This document shows, piece by piece, positions 47,173 through 59,526 of a stretch of DNA of 64,000 nt (position 1 is its first letter; each line of letters starts with the position of its first letter). Source of the stretch: Xestospongia bergquistia (lineage: Eukaryota > Porifera > Demospongiae > Haplosclerida > Petrosiidae). Position numbers and translations under genes: made by a program. The stretch is taken from assembly GCA_963965975.1 (NCBI GenBank), contig OZ014411.1, positions 12,044,501 through 12,108,500 on the forward strand. Reading direction: 5' to 3'. The notes beneath the pieces are model-generated. The model was not told the DNA's origin. It did not search any database and saw only the letters and a program-made list of their open reading frames with translations.

Positions 47173-47427
47173 TTTGCAATTATTTAGTTAAGAATTGAAT
47201 TTTTTACAACTACAATAGACACTGAATAATGTATTATACCAATATAGATCATTTTTTTATTATTGTTAATTGTTTTTTAAAAGAACTTTATTAATAATAA
47301 TTTCTATCACATTATCATTAATGTTTTTAGCAAAAACTATACCAGTTAATTAATAATCTTTTTTTAATAATAATAGTTATTAATTAATTAAAAATCTATT
47401 AATATCTTGCTGTTCTCTTTACGAGTA

Positions 47428-47564
47428 TTTCCCGCCAAAATACTTGTGGTCACGCGTTTGCTGTTCCTTCCTAGGAGTGTGCTCGTGATATTTTCCCGCC
47501 AAAATACTGGTGGTCACGCGTTTGCTGTTCCTTCCTAGGAGTGTGCTCGTGATATTTTCCCGCC
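47428..47564. promoter_or_regulatory. Three E2F-like sites in a 64-bp tandem repeat
   Basis: TTTCCCGCC starts at 47428, 47492 and 47556, the first two followed by AAAATACT. ACGCGT occurs twice between them, in GTCACGCGTTTG. A further TTTCCCG is near 47641. E2F/DP sites have the core TTTCCCGC, and ACGCGT is a cell-cycle-box-like motif in fungi. The repeats lie 200-330 bp before the ATG at 47760, consistent with a promoter. Function is inference. Confidence 0.4.
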
Positions 47565-47759
47565 TAGCCAACGTGTGAATGCTGATTGGCTGGAGACCTT
47601 TGATCCTTTGACTGGACTCTCTCCCTCCTCTGACTGACTCTTTCCCGTTTTAGTGTTCCACTATACTCACTTACTTAATCATAGAATGTGCTAAGAACAA
47701 GAGTACTGAGAGGGAGTTTCAAAAGAACTCTTCATATTTATGGATGTTATGTAGCTACA

Positions 47760-49105
47760 ATGGATGAACAAAACAATAATTTGAGGTAATATGTTAGAAA
47801 CTTAACATTTGACTATAATTTGACTATATTTCTCCAATCAGTTATTTCAATCAACTAATTTTTAAATTTTTATTTTATTTTGGTTTTTAATTGTTAAAAT
47901 TAAAGTTTATCTATTAGTTGCAGTAGATTTACATTTAATACAGCAAAATGTGTAAATGGCTAATGTATAACTTTATTAATGACAAATTAGAACTGAATTG
48001 AGTGCATGAAATAGTACATTTCAAAATCCAAATTTTTATGAAAGCTGGCACTGGCTGATTCAAGTCCAGTAGGATAGTCATGTTACCACAAATAGCAAGC
48101 ATGTACATGTATTATAGTAATAAAGGTATGGAAGCTACCCTCAATAGGTACACATGCACATGTAATATGGTAATAATGGTATGGAGCTACCCTTAATAGG
48201 TACACAAATACACGTACATGTAATATGGTAATAATGGTATGGAGCTATCCTTAATAGGTACACATATACACGTAGATGTAACATGGTAATAATGGTATGG
48301 AGCTACCCTTAATAGGTACACATGTACATGTACATGTACTATAGTAATAATGGTATGGAGCTACCCTCAGTAGGTACATATGTACATGTACATGTAACAT
48401 GGTAATAATGGTATAGAGCTACCCTTAATAGGTACACATATACACGTAGATGTAACATGGTAATAATGGTATAGAGCTACCCTTAATAGGCACACATGTA
48501 CATGTACATGTACTATGGTAATAATGGCATGGAGCTACCCTCAGTAGGTACATATGTACACGTACATGTAATATGGTAATAATGGTATGGAAGTTGCCTT
48601 CAATAGGTACACATACACATACATATAATATGGTATGTAGCTACCCTCAATAGGTACACATACACACGTGAATTAATTAGTTAATATGTTAAGGCATCAT
48701 ATGTAAGATAAAAGAAAACTATGATAGTTCTTTTTGTTGCTCTCCACTCTTTACAACTACTATATATAGCAGAAATAATTAGCATGAGAATGAGACTTTT
48801 GTAATGAAGCGTCATTCCCATATCATAAATTGATTCTCATACCAAAGTTGCTGATAAGTTAAACTGATCTCATTAAAGACATTATTGCTAGTAGTAACAT
48901 CACTATTTTAGTGCCATTCCAAGCCATGACTGGTTAATCTACAAAACTTACAATCTTAATTATCTTAATTAATCTTTATTAATCTTACTATAATTATAGT
49001 TTTATTAATTTTTAATAATATTTTATGTATATTTATTTTTGTTCTTTGTCGGTTTATCAGTTTTCATTATATAGAAGTGTCAACGAGCTCAGCAAACTCA
49101 ACAAA
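47760..49105 (+). CDS. Putative 5' exons of the homeobox gene
   Basis: ATG at 47760 gives MDEQNNNL and ends in phase 2 at 47785 before GTAATA. An exon 49075-49105 after ATATAG completes the codon and reads RSVNELSKLNK, ending in phase 0 at GTAATA. An acceptor at 49200 (GAGCAG) then enters the homeobox frame in phase 0. The phases fit, and the E2F-like promoter tract lies just upstream, but these short exons carry no domain. An alternative start is ATG 49177. Confidence 0.35.
48100..48665. repeat. Minisatellite, ~60-bp unit, ~10 copies
   Basis: Units of 52-62 bp, each with ATGGTAATAATGGTATGG, AGCTACCCTTAATAGGTACA and a CATGTACATGTACATGTA-like purine/pyrimidine-alternating end. It lies in the intron between the two putative 5' exons of the homeobox gene. 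Confidence 0.8.
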
Positions 49106-49176
49106 GTAATACCAGTCATATTTTAAAGAGTAATCTAACAGAATGTTACTTTTCATAGTACAAACATTAAGAACTG

Positions 49177-49664
49177 ATGTATGAGTATAAAATAGAGCAG
49201 AAGTGTTGTCATATTAGTCTGTTTCGCTTAGAGAAGAAAGAAAGTGTGGTGATAACAATCACGACTCGGAAAAAGAAGAGTTCTAACTTTGATTTTGCTT
49301 TTAAAAATCATGGAAAACAAAGTCAGCCTGCAAGACGAAACCACTGCCCAACTGTCTATGAAGAGAGGTATGACCTAGTTAGTTTCTGGATGGAATGCTT
49401 AGGCCAAAGGTGGAGTAAAGCACTTAATAATTTTGATGTTGCTTTATTAGGATTGAAAAGAAAAGCCGAGGAGAACAAAGAACCAGATAGGGATAACAAA
49501 ATTGAACAGAAAAAAAGGACCAGGATATCCTATACAAAAGAACAATTACTCCATTTAGAGTCACTATTTGGTGAAAACAACTGTCCTGATCTGTTTAAAA
49601 GAGAAGAAATTGCTGAGTTGAGTTAAATATCAAAGAAAAGAAAGTACATGTAAGTCTAGATTAC

Positions 49665-49701
<37 letters not shown>

Positions 49702-50144
49702 GAACAGAATTAAAGGACAAAAGAACAGAGCTCTCGCTGTGTTGCTGTTACTCCGAGTTTCACGCGTTATGCGATCGTCAGACAGCTGGATACTACTCTA
49801 TTTACAGGCTGGTTATATAGCATCGAGGTGTTAACTATGTCTTATCCCTAGAGAAATGTGCTAAATAGTACTTGTTTTCGTGTCGGCATAACTAAACTAG
49901 TGTGGTAAATATATTTTCTTTTGTTTTCATACAGAATTGGTTCCAAAATAGACGTGTCAAGAAAAGGAAAATTGTCGCCCAACATTGTCCACATGTACCT
50001 CTTGTTTGTGGCTCAAATACCAGCAGTTCTGGTAAAGAAAATCTCAGTCTCCCTATTATCTATATGACCACTAAACAATTTTCTGAACCTTCATATTTCC
50101 CATTGAGCTGTTTCACATCACATCCACTAGAACTTTCCCATTAA
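49177..50144 (+). CDS. Paired-like homeobox gene, frameshifted in the homeodomain
   Basis: The first large exon runs from ATG 49177 (or acceptor 49200) to 49649 (donor GTAAGT); the second is 49935-50144 (acceptor CATACAG, TAA 50142-50144). The homeodomain starts at about 49510: KKRTRISYTKEQLLHLESLF, CPDLFKREEIAEL, then after a frame break NIKEKKVH, the intron, NWFQNRRVKKRK. R5, L16, F20, P26-D27, W48, F49, Q50 and N51 are all in place. P26-D27 and an intron at 46/47 resemble PRD-class homeobox genes. In the given sequence TAA follows AELS (49624-49626). Homeodomain spacing suggests two extra bases near 49621-49625 as the cause. It may be a sequencing error, a strain variant or a dead gene. 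The product would be a DNA-binding transcription factor. The intron contains TA repeats and a hairpin-element arm. Confidence 0.72.
49664..49735. repeat. TA microsatellite plus single arm of the hairpin element
   Basis: TA repeats (49664-49700), then AGAACAGAATTAAAGGACAA and AAGAACAGAGCTCTC, equal to one arm of the 95-bp hairpin at 1888, 5622 and 15324. After it the sequence differs (GC-richer, with CACGCG), so the element is truncated or recombined here. Confidence 0.6.
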
Positions 50145-50403
50145 CCACCACACCTACTGCTCATCCTGTTTTACCTTCGTTTGATCAAATTTTCTATTAA
50201 CCAAACTACTTACCTCATATTGAAGATACAACCAATTAACTAATTTACCTATTAATAATATTAGAATTAAAATTATTTTTTGACTTATTATTGTGGATTA
50301 CAAAGTTAAAAGCACAACATGTTAAAACAATATATACAATATATTGATTTTATTATATTATATTATACTATCTTCTCAGATTTTGCATATAACAATATAA
50401 ACA

Positions 50404-51620
50404 TTATTGATTGGTCTTCCATTTCTCAGAAGCTTCTTTCTTTGCTTCTGGAACAAATTGATTCTTTACTCCAACCAACACATGTTGAGTTACTTCTGAA
50501 GCAAAGATGATGGGACACACTATATTACCTGGTAAATGATGCAGGAGTCCACCCACAGTTCCTGTTACACCATACTCTTCATGATCGGTAGCAGCTGCTT
50601 GATACACGTCCCAAGCAGTGTCAACTAAACCCTAAGAAATGTTATATACAATAACACTGAGAGATGGTGAATAACTGGACTATCCTAAATAGATCATTAA
50701 TTTATTTATAACTATGCCACAATAGCCACATACTGAACATTGACAATACGAAAGTCCAGTGGGACAGCTGACCTTAGGGCAAGCCCTATTAGGACAGTCT
50801 TATCTTTGGTCACACACTTTAATACATAATGTTTAGGGCCTACTCTGAGGGACTTGACCATTGATAATCTGAGTGGAGGATCGTCTCTCTTTTGGACTAA
50901 TCATATCAAATACTGTCTGAGCTAAAGACTAAAGATGGAAGAGAGGGTAAGAAAGATATATTACAAAGATATATATACTTTGAAGAACATACCTGGACAG
51001 AATACAGTGCCCTGTTAGTTAATTCAACTACAGCTATGCCAGTAGAACTAGTAAATGAGGTAGTTCCTCTTTGAAGTCCCCAAACGACATGTCCATCTTT
51101 TTGATATTGTTGTACTGGTAACCACAACAAATCTACTACACCTTGAACTGAGAGAAAAGAGAAAAAGAGAGATGATAGTGTTCATCATATTACTTTCTCA
51201 TACATAATTAGGTGACATGATACAAGGGACCAACTCCTTGAAGTACGTGTGGCAACTGATAAGTTTTAATATCCTCTAACCACTCTGCAACAACCTAATC
51301 CAGTAATTGATTCAATCCTAATATCCTGAGGCAAAGAACAAAATGAGTACCTTCATCATTAGCTATTGTTAATATTGTACATACAATAATAGCTACTAAC
51401 TGACCCTTGTTTATATGTAATAGCTTTCAATGTAATCTCATAGTTATCCAAATGACTTAATCCTAGGGGTATCCCTGCTAGAGTGCCCTATCATACATGT
51501 ATAAATCTAACCACTTGTTCAGAGTATAATCTCTTAGCTTCATAGTCAATGCATATTGGTACATCAGGATAGAAGACAAATGATTTGATGAAAATAACTG
51601 CTGGAGTATTAACTTGATCT
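50404..51620 (-). CDS. ATG2-like autophagy protein, 3' exons
   Basis: Minus strand. Readable exons: about 51617-51540 (IFIKSFVFYPDVPICIDYEA), about 51507-51416 (GTLAGIPLGLSHLDNYEITL), about 51300-51212 (VVAEWLEDIKTYQLPHVLQG), 51147-50993 (QGVVDLLWLPVQQYQKDGHV, ALYSVQ) and 50631-50404 (GLSDTAWDVYQAAATDHEEY, NQFVPEAKKEASEKW, stop). The order and motifs match the C terminus of ATG2, the rod-like lipid-transfer protein of autophagosome growth. Some splice sites between the first three are not clear and one exon runs into TAA, so the gene could be decaying. It is convergent with the homeobox gene; the two stops are 259 bp apart. Confidence 0.65.
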
Positions 51621-51814
51621 TTTTGTTAGCTTTGGGTGTAACAGTGACATGATGTAATTGATTGGTGTTCTCTGTTGATGAATTTGTTGCTCCTGTTGTT
51701 AGAAATTAATATTAAGATAATATGATGTGTAAGTTACTTACCTTCTTTTTTGGAAGAGGATTGAGAGGATGGTATTAGTTGTTGAAAGAATTCATATAGA
51801 AAGAAAAAAGTGTT

Positions 51815-51818
<4 letters not shown>

Positions 51819-51876
<58 letters not shown>

Positions 51877-51900
51877 GAGAGACAGAGAGAGAGAGACAGA

Positions 51901-51932
<32 letters not shown>

Positions 51933-51948
51933 CAGAGAGAGAGAGAAA

Positions 51949-52000
<52 letters not shown>

Positions 52001-52011
52001 CTGAGAGAGAT
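51819..52011. repeat. GA/GACA microsatellite
   Basis: About 190 bp of GAGA with regularly placed GACA. Open frames over it on both strands are low complexity and not genes. Confidence 0.9.
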
Positions 52012-52279
52012 TAACTTAATCAAATAAACAACCGTTAATTGTTATTTATATTAATCACAAACATTATACATTTGTCATCCTATCCTGAGTGTATTCCTCA
52101 GGGACTTATTACATCTAATTGCCTCCTGTAACAGTTGATCAAACTCATTGTTCTTCCACATCATCATATGCCTCTCCAATACAACATAGTGATGGCAAAC
52201 AGCCCTCCAGGGAGATAATAGTCCTTAAGCTAAAGGTTAACTATCTTCTGCCAGTGCTGAAACCAAACATCAGTAACCT

Positions 52280-52663
52280 TCACAAAACAAGAATGAATGA
52301 CTTCCCAAAGGCTCTTTGCGTAAGATGATCAACATCAATGTCATCCTCACAAGCCAATCCCAAATAATGCCCAACACCTTTGCTCCTAGGTGACCCATCG
52401 CCACTGGATTCCCCAGAATAATGTGAAGAACTTAGTGATTTCTTGATGGTTGGGGCAGTATGATCTGACCCCAAAGAATCATTCAATTCCGAATCTGATG
52501 ATGGAGACAAAGTTGATGATTGACACGACATTGATTTAGAACACATGGTTTTACTACAGTTTTTCTGTCTACAGCTCAGCAAGTTTTGAGAGTTGTTTGA
52601 TTTACCTAATAGACATGATACACAGGGACTTTTCATCTTGGCACACACATACACATAATACAT
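52280..52663 (-). CDS. Ser-rich frame, possibly an upstream exon of the ATG2-like gene
   Basis: Open minus-strand frame with SSTLSPSSDSELNDSLGSDH, SLSSSHYSGESSGDGSPRSK and ACEDDIDVDHLTQRAFGKSF. It resembles a disordered phosphorylatable linker. It lies upstream of and in the same orientation as the ATG2-like exons, which have such linkers in other animals, but I cannot align it. Confidence 0.3.
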   Translation of the reverse strand: MYYVYVCAKMKSPCVSCLLGKSNNSQNLLSCRQKNCSKTMCSKSMSCQSSTLSPSSDSELNDSLGSDHTAPTIKKSLSSSHYSGESSGDGSPRSKGVGHYLGLACEDDIDVDHLTQRAFGKSFILVL

Positions 52664-52687
52664 TTGGCATTATGCAGCTATTAATAA

Positions 52688-52770
52688 TGATAATTATAAT
52701 AATATTAATATTATTAATATTATTAATATTATTATTATTGTTGTTATTATTACCGTTATTTTCATTAATA
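52688..52770. repeat. AAT/ATT microsatellite
   Basis: Repeats of TAATAT and TTATTA. No coding content. Confidence 0.75.
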
Positions 52771-52857
52771 TTATTACCAGATGAACCTTTCTGGATCTGA
52801 TACTAATACGTCATCCATTGATGGTACAACTGTAGGCTTGTCATGACAAATTTGTTC

Positions 52858-53045
52858 CTAGTTAAAATTGGACCTAGGTCCAATTTTTGCATACCAAATT
52901 TGGACCTAGGTCCAATTTATGCAAGTTAAATTTGGACCTAGGACCAAATTTTGCTGCCTAATTTGGACCTATACTGCAAAATTTGTTTCTAGAGATAGGT
53001 CCATTTTTGGCAGCAAAATTTGGTCCTAGGTCTACGTTAGGCAGG
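52858..53045. repeat. Cluster of CCTAGG-centred palindromes
   Basis: At least five copies of a unit centred on TTGGACCTAGGTCCAA, exact or with one or two changes, separated by TTTTGCA-like spacers. A further exact copy, AAATTTGGACCTAGGTCCAA, lies at 53837-53857, followed by a half site. Confidence 0.75.
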
Positions 53046-53825
53046 TCCTATAGCTATTTTGATCTGATTATAATAAGATTTAGTATTTAATCTAAATAAA
53101 GACGATACATGTTATATAATTATAGATTATATGATATAGGTAATGCTAAAATTAATTAAGAGTCTTTAAACAAGTGTGACATAATATGTGCCTCTTGGTC
53201 TGCCAAAAAGCACTTGGGACTTCACCACAATCTTCATAATATCAGTCTTTGCAGCCTTCACACTCAATTATTCTACCTCCTTCTGCTTGATGACACTTGT
53301 AGTATATACTCTGAATTACTTTTAATAACAGCAACACATTGTTTTCCTTCCTTTTTTACTGCTGGCAGGAGAATGGGTTGATTGTCTTATTTTCAAGACA
53401 GTGATATCATATATATATAACACTATTATAAATTATTGTAAGATAGTAATAAGAAATTTAAAAAATATATTACAAACTTGTCCTGGTTTGTTCTCATAGT
53501 ACACTTTTCCTCCTCTTAATGCTAGTTTGCCAGCCTTTTTCCAAATGCTTCTCTTCCTGTTAGCAGGACAATCTGAGGCATAAGTTCCATTTCTATTTAT
53601 ATCAGTTAATTACTTAATCAGTTAGGTTCACATCTCTCTGCTATGACATTGCTTTTTGACACTTTGAAACTTCCACAAGTGATTAAAACTCTCCATTTAA
53701 GTACACACAACCTAAGAAGTGATAAAAAGATTTATATAGGACGAATTCCATTTCTCTTTGCCAAATTATTACAGTCTCACACCCTTGGGTCCAAATATTG
53801 CAAGACGGAATTAATTTTGCAGCCT
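53046..53825. other. Sequence enclosed by the CCTAGG palindromes, no gene recognised
   Basis: About 780 bp between the palindrome cluster and the distal copy. No convincing frame. It could be the interior of a foldback-type element. Confidence 0.3.
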
Positions 53826-53971
53826 TTTCGTTGCAAAATTTGGACCTAGGTCCAAATTTTGCAACTGGACCAAATTTTTCGTTCATACATTATCCTAGTT
53901 GATCCAATGCAGGTCAATTCAGAGATTTGTTAAAGGACTAGATTGGAACTTCTAAAACGTGTAACGTCATA

Positions 53972-54235
53972 CTAATATTTCATGTAGGTGGCCAATTGAG
54001 TAATTTTCGCAAACTTGCTGAGCACCTTGGTCTTAAATTTTTGTCTTGTTTCTCGTTTGAAAAGAGCTGAATGGTAAGTGTTGTCCTCATAATCATAAGA
54101 TGTATTAAAAACAAATTGTACTTTCTGTGTCATACTTTTAAGAAAGTCACTCAAATTGGTGGTATAGTTTAATATATCATAAAAGTTATTGTAATAGCTA
54201 AATCCTGTGCCTTTAAGTAAAGTCACTGTTATCAT
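53972..54235 (-). CDS. Hypothetical 87-residue frame
   Basis: Minus strand, includes KVQFVFNTSYDYEDNTYHSA and QKFKTKVLSKFAKITQLATY. The middle has coding-like composition, but I recognise no family. It may be an exon fragment. Confidence 0.25.
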   Translation of the reverse strand: MITVTLLKGTGFSYYNNFYDILNYTTNLSDFLKSMTQKVQFVFNTSYDYEDNTYHSALFKRETRQKFKTKVLSKFAKITQLATYMKY

Positions 54236-54633
54236 TGTTTTATCATTGACTACATTGAGTTGAGATATATATATATTAAAGATACATATAATATATGAAA
54301 ATGAATGTAATTTACATAACTTGTCATATATATGGCATAAAGTGTAGATACTGTATTGTGATAGATGACCTTAAAATATGATATTTTTAAAGCTCTGTCC
54401 ATCACATTAATAAGATATGATTTTTAGTTAAAAATAGTTTATATGTTAGTACATATTTTAGATATTTTGACATCTTATTGTAGTATATTATTGTGTTTAC
54501 TTTTTTTTTTATATTATTAAGTGACATCATTAAGAGTGTAGTAAAGCAGTATTTAACAAAGTAAATTGAGTCAGCTTGTAACCTTGCGTGTTTAATCTAT
54601 CTAAGTAGTGTGGACCTCGAAATACCATGTGCA

Positions 54634-54757
54634 ATGGATCAATGGCAATTGGTGAGTTAACTTGTAACAGATATTGTTTGCAATAACAATAAATTATTCA
54701 ATAAATAAAAATTTTATGATCTAACAAATCCACATATAGTATTTTGGTTTTAGACAC

Positions 54758-54825
<68 letters not shown>

Positions 54826-57372
54826 CACTAAAAAAACTGGTTGGTTGATTTAAACAATATATGGTTAGACAGGTTTTAAGTAACAAACTGAAAGTAAACA
54901 AATCATGTTTTTAGTATATATAATTGATGTATTGAATTGAAAGTTTATGTAAATGAATGTTAAAACTAATAGTGAATTTTAAAAAAATAAAATCATTAAA
55001 TTGTCAATTCCATAGGACAATATTAATAAAAATGCAATATGTTTACTTTTATTTAAATTATGTAATCTGTATAACTATATATATTTTGGTAAAAACAACC
55101 AGTGAGTTATTACAGTATGAGATTCTGCAATGTTGAAAACATATCACTATGATCATCACTCATTAACAATTGCATAGTTAATTTTCAGAACCAATTGAAT
55201 ATCTTGTCAATTAGACAGATGCAGTAACAACTCTCATAAATGTAATTATGTGATAGGTATTATATGCTGTGTTTTATATGATCTTGTTAATATGTAATAT
55301 TACATTTATTAAATTTGATATCTTTATTAGGATAACTTACTGATAAAATCTGCTATAAGAGGACATCTAGATGAAGTGAAACAAGCTTTACAACAAGGAG
55401 CAAATGTTAATGCTAAAGATTGGGTGCGTAAATGTGTCACAATATAGTACTATTCAGAGATGATATTGTCTTATCATTAAGACCTCTTGTCATTATCAAA
55501 TCATTGTGATTATTTATATATATAATATGCAGTTCTTATGGTTATTATAATAATGATTGCAATATATATCCTTTTCATGAGTGTAACATTAATTGATCAA
55601 TTGATTAATAGAACATAGCATAATTAGGACATGTGTATTATTGGTCATATTATAATTACATTTATATGTACTTAATCAAATGAGAGGGTTATACTGACTT
55701 GTACTACCGTACAAGTTAAAAAACTTTATAAAAGACTTTTTAGGATACTGTATAAAAAGACAGAACATCATACCATGCCTGCATCTCTACATATGCTATA
55801 CAAGTATCTTCCTTTTAAGATATGTGAGTGAATGAATGTAACATGTATTATAAATAGCACTCTATTAGTAACAGCCTCTGCTAGAGTGTTTTCTAACTTT
55901 GCAAAATGATCACCGAAAGTCAGTGTGTCAGTATGAGTGGCACTTTTTGTCTGGGACTTTCATTTGTCTTGCCATTTCATTTCTCTACAAAATTGACTTT
56001 CATGATAGAATAAATTTTGAACAGTCCATATAATCTGGTTTTTAAAGCGAAATAAAATAGTAAAGTTATTGTTTGTGTGAGTTGAGAAGAAGCCTCTGTT
56101 TAAAATTCAATTATGATATTCTGGAGTATGTCATGAGAAATCATTCACTTTAATATGCACTGCAATTCTTTTTAATAATATTCATTGTTTTATTCACATC
56201 ATGTATTATAATGACTAATTTGTTCACGTAATTAGTGTGTGATTTGAAATTGTTCACATAGTAAATGGCTGCTTGACCAAGTTGAAAATAGTTGTTAATT
56301 AAATCAATTAGTAGTAGTTATTATAGTTCTACAGCAATACTACCATATGATGTCTTAATGATGTTACCACTATATAAAAAGAGCCCATAATGTTGTTAAG
56401 GAGGATTTTATTGTGCAACTCTCAATTGAAACTGGTCATAGGGATTTTAGTGCTTCCAGGTTCAAAAGTTAATCCTAGAGGGATCAAATTTTTAATCCTA
56501 CATTTCCTAATTTATCATCTCTGTAACATTTAGTTTACTTTTACCTTAATCTTTAGTTTACACTGTCACAACGTCTAGTCAAACATAAATAATTTACTCT
56601 GATGTCAGCATACGACTATATTTTGTACTTCACTATATTATGACTATAATTAACTATGCAATAATTTGGAATATGGTCATTCTAAAAATGATGGTATAGT
56701 ATACCACATCAGGATCATTACATTCTCCTGACCACATATGTTGTTAATATAGCAAATCTTTGTTCAAATATTTTTAAAAGCATTATCTTGTGGTCCTCCA
56801 GATTACATTTTCTGTAAACATTAAAGAAAAATGAATTGGATTACCATTTTAATGTTTTGATGAGCTGTGAATAATTTGTTCACAAGATTATAACAATTGA
56901 AAAAAATCTTATGATTGATTTTTAAGATACTGACTTTACAGTAAAATCATTCTAGCTCTAGTCAGTAAAACACTGACTAATGCTAGAATAATTGTATAAA
57001 TTACAACAGTGTCAGTAATGACTATATAATATCAAAAATATAGAAGATTAAGCATGCAGGGAACTTAGAGCATTGCAGTGAAACTCACTGCACATGGAGT
57101 AAAGATCAATGAAGTTCATTGATTGCTGTATGTATCAACTGTTAAATTGTACAGTTTAGTTTCATTCATTGCTCTTGAAAGTTGCATACCACAATGTATT
57201 AAAATGAAAACGTATATATACAAATATACTTGAGATATATGTAATATAAGCAAGATTTTTCACTGAGAGTTTAGTCAATACAGTTTTAACATGTTTTATA
57301 AACATTTGATGTTGATGTGTTACTGTCACTGTCAATAGTTTCAACAAAACCTTAAGTCATTTGACCAAACCA

Positions 57373-57435
<63 letters not shown>

Positions 57436-59449
57436 TGTAAGTGCATATATATCAGTGTATGCATGTATACAATAATAGTACCATTCATATAATAATAAAT
57501 GATTGCACTATTACCTTTTTCATTATATTTAGAACAATGAGACAGTTCTATTCAAGGCTTCAGAAAGAGGATACACTGACATAGTTCAATATTTACTGGA
57601 AGTAAAAGCAGATCCTGATATACCTGACATAGTAAGTATACTATTACATTGATGTATACTGTTAACTCTCAAAATCTAACAATTTATATAATCTATTGTC
57701 CATAGCATAAAAATGTTCTCAATTTAGTGATGTATTAATATGCTATAATATTAACATCATTAAGTATCTTCTTTTATTCTCTTTTAAGAGTGGTTTCACT
57801 ATGATGTGATTGTAATAATTAGTACTTTATTTAGTTTTTTCTTTTGTTATAATTCATAGCTATGATATGACAATTATGTCATTTGGTTCATTAGTTATTA
57901 GTAACTACTTCCATATTATTATACATTGATATGTAAATATGACAACTATATACCAATATACAATCTATATATCTATATATCTATATATAGAGAGAGAGTG
58001 TGTACTATGTGGAACTATAGATATAATTGTGTACCTGTTATATATTGAGATACATTTCTGATCATACCCCCTTCAGACTGCAGTACATCAAATCTATATT
58101 TTATTTGTCTATGGTATGTTTACATACTATAGACAAATAAAACAGGCAAATAGAACTGTCTCATTGCTTTTGGTTTATAGTTTGTGAATTCTATGTACAG
58201 CTTTGCCACCAATGTATCCATAAACCAATCTGAGCACTTTAAATTGGTTGTTAATTTTCTGAGTTCAGTGACTCAAAAAAACATAGCATTTTCCAATCTT
58301 TTAATTTAGTTATAATCCAGCCAGTTACATCTGCAACAGAGTCTTCAAAAGAGTCTTAGGAGGATTTATAAAATAATTTTTTGCTTTTGTTTGCTATTAG
58401 TGTTACATTGTATATAATGATATCTATGCACTAATGTATTATACTGGAAGTGTACTACTAATACTTTGGTAAGTCAAGGACAAAGTCAAAAAAATGTGTC
58501 TCACTTTTATAATATAACCATTACTATTATTAAGTCTAATTTATTAAGACTAGTTATTATTTGAACATTATGAAATAGTAACATCGTTATTGCAGTTTTA
58601 TGACATCACAAAGTCATCATATGACAATTTGAACTCAAAAGATGGCTGCGTTTTTGATAATGCACAGTTTAAAAATAAGCCTGCATTTCTTATGGAGGTT
58701 TTTAATGAGGCTTAGATGTCATATTGCATTAACCTGGCAACTTATATTTGATTGGAGGAAATTGAAGTCACTTATAGTTGCCAATGTATGTCCATGTAAG
58801 TGAATGATGTATAATTGGCAAAAGCAAAATTTACCTATATCCTTCTCAATCAGAGCCAACAGGTAACACTGTTTACTTTCTTTAATATTATATATTGTTG
58901 ATCTTGACAATACTTATAATAAATGGGGAAAAAGCTTTTAGAATTAAAATTTTAAATTCTTTAAAACTTTAAAACATGAGCATCCATAGTCCTTTATTAA
59001 GTAGTATATTAAGTACATGTACATAATAATATGTTATTTAAAATTAATACCTAATATATGTCTATAATTACAATTTGTTCTTACTAATTATAGTATGGAT
59101 CTACTCCACTGATAACAGCTGCAGCAAGTGGCCAATCAGATGTCATAGATTTCTTGCTTAAATATGGTGTCAATATCCACCATACTACTATGGTTAGTAT
59201 ATATATATGTATATTGATGTAGGCTCTATTTATAATCTGTTCTATTTAATGTATATAAAAAGAACAATACGTCTCTAGCACATTTTATGTAAAGGATAAA
59301 ATTGTCATCAAATGTTCACTCTTGATCTTACTTTTCAAAAGCAATACTCCTATCATTTCTTCGTTATGTGATAAACATGTTGTAATAACACTTTGTTGTT
59401 ACATTGTGGTTATAAAAAGATATACAAACTGCCGTTGCTAAGTAAATAT

Positions 59450-59526
<77 letters not shown>

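Noticed and set aside
48100-48665. CRISPR-like array
   Set aside because: Eukaryotic minisatellite: units vary along their whole length, with no constant-repeat/unique-spacer pattern.
51769-52023. Open frames on both strands over the GA repeat
   Set aside because: Pure microsatellite translation (Arg/Glu or Ser/Leu runs).
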